This document shows, one piece after another, positions 5,599 to 7,672 of a stretch of 7,672 bases of DNA; within the stretch, counting starts at the first letter, position 1, and every line of letters begins with the position of its first letter. Position numbers and translations under genes: made by a program. The stretch lies in the NCBI GenBank assembly GCA_038233815.1, contig JBBSVE010000141.1, positions 1 through 7,672 on the forward strand, given 5' to 3'. The notes beneath the pieces are model-generated. The model did no database searches. It was not told the origin of the DNA and worked only from the letters and a program-made list of their open reading frames with translations. This DNA is from JBBSVE01 sp038233815 (GTDB lineage: Bacteria > Pseudomonadota > Alphaproteobacteria > Rhodobacterales > Rhodobacteraceae).

Positions 5599-5640
5599 AT
5601 GAAAAGCAAGGCTATCCGCAACCGCTGCATTCCCCGCTGA
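5599..5640 (+). CDS. Putative 13-residue leader peptide upstream of cysS
   Basis: The short ORF reads MKSKAIRNRCIPR and ends with TGA at 5638-5640. It has AGGAAGAG 3 bases before the ATG and a promoter-like TTGGCG-N17-TAGGAA just upstream. Adjacent TGC-ATT codons encode Cys-Ile, while the operon that follows encodes cysteinyl-tRNA synthetase and the isoleucine-pathway enzyme CimA. The last four codon positions and the stop run into the 5' arm of a hairpin (5633-5654), the geometry of a translation-sensing leader. One Cys codon is few for a classical amino-acid attenuator. A nascent-chain arrest peptide, an sRNA, or a chance ORF are alternatives. Translation is not demonstrated and I know of no named family that I can assign. 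Confidence 0.4.
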   Translation: MKSKAIRNRCIPR

Positions 5641-5697
5641 CTTCGTCAGGCGGGCCGCCCCTTTTCGTTTAATCCCCGAACGAAGCGTGTGCCCGCC
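5633..5697 (+). promoter_or_regulatory. Putative attenuator: mutually exclusive hairpins in the cysS leader
   Basis: Fold 1 is a hairpin with arms 5633-5641 (CCCGCTGAC) and 5645-5654 (GTCAGGCGGG): nine pairs, one bulged G, loop TTC. A CCCC-TTTT stretch follows at 5658-5665, 8 bases beyond the stem, so terminator strength is uncertain. Fold 2 pairs GGCGGGC (5649-5655) with GCCCGCC (5691-5697), seven perfect G-C pairs. It removes the 3' arm of fold 1 and encloses a second hairpin, TTCGTT (5664-5669) with AACGAA (5679-5684). The leader ORF stop codon lies in the 5' arm of fold 1, so a ribosome there would block fold 1. The pairings are directly visible; the regulatory role is inferred. Confidence 0.42.
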
Positions 5698-5732
5698 CCG
5701 ACGAGGGGGACAGCACCCGCACGGGACATCCG

Positions 5733-7130
5733 ATGACGATCAGACTGACCGACGCCAAGACGCACCGGAAAGCGGATTTCACCCCGCTCGACCCGGATAA
5801 CGTGCGGATGTATCTCTGCGGGCCGACGGTCTATGACCGCGCCCATATCGGCAATGCGAGGAACGTCATCCTGTTCGACGTGTTGTTCCGGCTTTTGCGC
5901 CACGAATACGGCGCGGATCACGTGACCTATGTGCGCAACCTCACCGACGTGGACGACAAGATCAACGCCCGCGCGGCAGAGAGCGGTCGCCCGATCCGGG
6001 AGATCACGGACGAGACGATCGGCTGGTATCACGACGACATGGACGCGCTCGGCTGCCTGCGCCCGACGCATGAGCCGCGTGCGACGGATTACGTGGTCCA
6101 GATGATCGCGATGACCGAAGGTCTGATCGCGAAGGGCCACGCCTACGAGGCTGCAGGTCACGTGCTCTTTGATGTGCGGAGCTATCCCGATTACGGCGGG
6201 CTCTCGGGCCGGTCGGTCGATGACATGATCGCGGGCGCACGGGTGGAGGTGGCCCCCTTCAAGCGTGACCCTCTGGACTTCGTGCTCTGGAAGCCGTCCG
6301 CCGGGGATCAGCCGAGGTGGGACAGCCCGTGGGGCTACGGGCGCCCCGGCTGGCATATTGAATGCTCGGCCATGTCAGAGGCGCTTCTGGGCACCAGCTT
6401 CGACATCCACGGCGGCGGCACCGACCTCGCCTTTCCGCACCACGAGAACGAACGCGCGCAAAGCATGTGCCTCCATCCCGACGCCCAATTCGCGAACGTC
6501 TGGCTGCACAACGAGATGCTGCTGGTCGAAGGCCGGAAGATGTCGAAATCGCTCGGCAATTTCTTCTCCGTGCGTCAACTGCTGGTTCAAGGCATTCCCG
6601 GGGAGGCAATACGGATGGTGTTTTTCGGCACGCATTACCGCAAGCCTTTGGACTGGACCTTTGACAAGGCGTTGGAAGCGGAGGTGCGGATCTTCGGGTT
6701 TGTCGAACTCGTCGCCCGATATGCCGATCTCGATGAAGCGCGATCCCTCAATCCTAGCGGGAACGTGATTAAGGCTCTCAAGAACGATCTCAACACGCAT
6801 CAGGCCATCGTCGAAATGGTTTCATTGAATGGCGCGGCTGATGCCAGCCAGCTCGCGCGGGACATCGAGTTTCTGGGGCTCTTGACGTGGGAGGGATTGG
6901 ACAAACGGTGTGACAAGATGAAACGCGGCTGGACGGTTCTGGAACGACTGGCGGAAGACCTTCAAGGCCTGCGGAATGCCGCTAATGAGAGCCGGAATTT
7001 CGTAACGGTCGACAGGTTCAAGGATGAGATCGAGAGCAGGAATGTGTCGGTGATGATGGGACGCGATGACGTGACACTAAGGTTGAACATGGACTTCGAT
7101 CTTGCCTCTTTAATGGAACTACGACCATGA
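5733..7130 (+). CDS. cysS: Cysteinyl-tRNA synthetase
   Basis: This class I aminoacyl-tRNA synthetase charges tRNA-Cys using ATP. The product is 465 residues, close to the 461 of E. coli. The HIGH-type motif is AHIGNA (37-42) and KMSKS is at 269-273. The zinc ligands that recognise the cysteine thiol are present with the family spacing: Cys29 (MYLCGPTVYD), Cys211 (HIECSAM), His236 and Glu240 (FPHHENE). The DALR-type helical region carries NDLNTH where most homologues have DDLNTP. The C-terminal segment (about 400-465) keeps the outline of the RD-x-I/F-x-D-E helix but ends in an atypical tail. The 3' third of the gene has lower G+C (44-53% in sampled lines against about 62% in its first part). 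The start at 5733 gives the normal N-terminus (MTIRLTDAKTHRK); the ribosome site is weak (CGGGA, 6-7 bases upstream). It overlaps cimA by ATGA and follows a structured leader. Confidence 0.97.
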   Translation: MTIRLTDAKTHRKADFTPLDPDNVRMYLCGPTVYDRAHIGNARNVILFDVLFRLLRHEYGADHVTYVRNLTDVDDKINARAAESGRPIREITDETIGWYHDDMDALGCLRPTHEPRATDYVVQMIAMTEGLIAKGHAYEAAGHVLFDVRSYPDYGGLSGRSVDDMIAGARVEVAPFKRDPLDFVLWKPSAGDQPRWDSPWGYGRPGWHIECSAMSEALLGTSFDIHGGGTDLAFPHHENERAQSMCLHPDAQFANVWLHNEMLLVEGRKMSKSLGNFFSVRQLLVQGIPGEAIRMVFFGTHYRKPLDWTFDKALEAEVRIFGFVELVARYADLDEARSLNPSGNVIKALKNDLNTHQAIVEMVSLNGAADASQLARDIEFLGLLTWEGLDKRCDKMKRGWTVLERLAEDLQGLRNAANESRNFVTVDRFKDEIESRNVSVMMGRDDVTLRLNMDFDLASLMELRP

Positions 7131-7672
7131 CCGAGCACCTCTACCTCTACGATACCACCCTGCGCGACGGGCAGCAGACGCAGGGCGTGCAGTTTTCGGC
7201 GGTGGAGAAGCGGCAGATTGCGCTGGCGATCGATGCGCTGGGGGTGGACCAGATCGAGGGCGGGTGGCCGGGGGCCAATCCGACGGACAGCGAGTTCTTC
7301 GCCGACGTGCCGCAGACCCGGGCGGTGATGACAGCGTTCGGGATGACGCGGCGGTTGGGGCGCTCGGCGGAGAATGACGATGTGCTGGCGGCGGTGCTCG
7401 ATGCGGGGACGGCGGCGGTCTGCCTTGTGGGCAAGACGCATCCGTTCCATGTGACCACCGCGCTCGGCGTGACGCTGGAGGAGAACCGCGAGGCCATCGC
7501 CTCGAGTTTCGCGCATCTGGCGGCGCGGGGTCGCGAGGCGCTCCTTGACGCCGAGCATTTCTTCGACGGCTACCGGGCCGACCCGGATTATGCGCTGTCG
7601 TGCCTGCGCGCTGCGCTTGATGCGGGTGCGCGCTGGGTGGTTCTGTGCGACACGAACGGCGGCACGCTGCCC
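7127..7672 (+). CDS. cimA: (R)-citramalate synthase (N-terminal part, cut by window edge)
   Basis: The first 182 codons of a DRE-TIM metallolyase are present; the full family length is about 520-540. Citramalate synthase condenses acetyl-CoA with pyruvate to (R)-citramalate, the first step of the threonine-independent route to 2-oxobutanoate and isoleucine. Visible are DTTLRDGQQ at 9-17 (metal ligand Asp9, catalytic Arg13), GGWPG at 45-49, VGKTHPFHV in the middle of the barrel, AEHFFDGY and the segment ending in DTNGG (Asp175). The long spacing and the EHFFDGY motif separate this class from classical LeuA 2-isopropylmalate synthase and from homocitrate synthase; those remain the only serious alternatives. 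Its ATG overlaps the cysS TGA as ATGA, which indicates translational coupling in one operon. The region returns to high G+C (65% in the first full line). The regulatory C-terminal domain lies outside the window. Confidence 0.9.
   Translation, partial: MTEHLYLYDTTLRDGQQTQGVQFSAVEKRQIALAIDALGVDQIEGGWPGANPTDSEFFADVPQTRAVMTAFGMTRRLGRSAENDDVLAAVLDAGTAAVCLVGKTHPFHVTTALGVTLEENREAIASSFAHLAARGREALLDAEHFFDGYRADPDYALSCLRAALDAGARWVVLCDTNGGTLP

Noticed and set aside
4082..5602. A 506-codon plus-strand open frame opposite the decarboxylase gene
   Set aside because: It is longer than the real gene but is rich in Arg, His, Gly and Pro with no recognisable domain, has no ribosome site, and is the expected antisense shadow of a GC-rich gene whose minus-strand protein carries a full set of catalytic motifs.
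1..7672. CRISPR arrays, tRNA or rRNA genes, insertion sequences and phage genes
   Set aside because: No spaced direct repeats, no tRNA-like cloverleaf ends and no transposase, integrase or structural phage proteins were found in either strand.

Overview
The window looks like the chromosome of a high-GC alphaproteobacterium, most probably from Rhodobacterales/Rhodobacteraceae. This rests on roughly 60-68% G+C in the sampled lines, strongly GC-biased codon use, the flavour of the proteins (a small Omp25/opacity-type barrel, a Uup-type ABC-F, a cysS-cimA pair) and weak or absent Shine-Dalgarno sequences. The assignment is from memory of family sequences; no search was run. The genes are mostly housekeeping, and no insertion sequence, phage gene, tRNA, rRNA or CRISPR array was seen.

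Layout. Positions 1-544 (minus) hold the N-terminal part of a YheS-like ABC-F ATPase that runs off the left edge. It is divergent from ndk (685-1107, plus). A 297-base gene-free stretch follows, with a terminator-like hairpin, an operator-like inverted repeat and a four-tract G-quadruplex motif that competes with a GC hairpin. Then comes a second, complete ABC-F ATPase, Uup (1405-3216, plus), and a small outer-membrane beta-barrel protein (3395-4063, plus) closed by a strong terminator with a UACG tetraloop. On the minus strand, 4115-5497 is a PLP-dependent aromatic-L-amino-acid-decarboxylase-type enzyme, convergent with the barrel gene. Divergent from it lies a leader region (about 5564-5732) with a 13-codon ORF and mutually exclusive hairpins, then cysS (5733-7130) and, overlapping by ATGA, cimA (7127 to the right edge).

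How the genes fit together. The two ABC-F proteins act on the ribosome in this family, and CysS supplies Cys-tRNA. Ndk balances nucleoside triphosphates, and CimA starts the citramalate route to 2-oxobutanoate and isoleucine. cysS and cimA are clearly one transcription unit. The most interesting unexplained element is the leader in front of them. It has a tiny ORF with adjacent Cys and Ile codons, a stop codon inside the 5' arm of a hairpin, and a downstream segment able to capture the 3' arm of that hairpin. This has the layout of a translation-coupled attenuator, but no function has been shown. Other points of interest are identical TTGACG boxes exactly 36 bases before both ABC-F start codons, which hints at leaderless transcripts, and a compositional drop in the 3' third of cysS.
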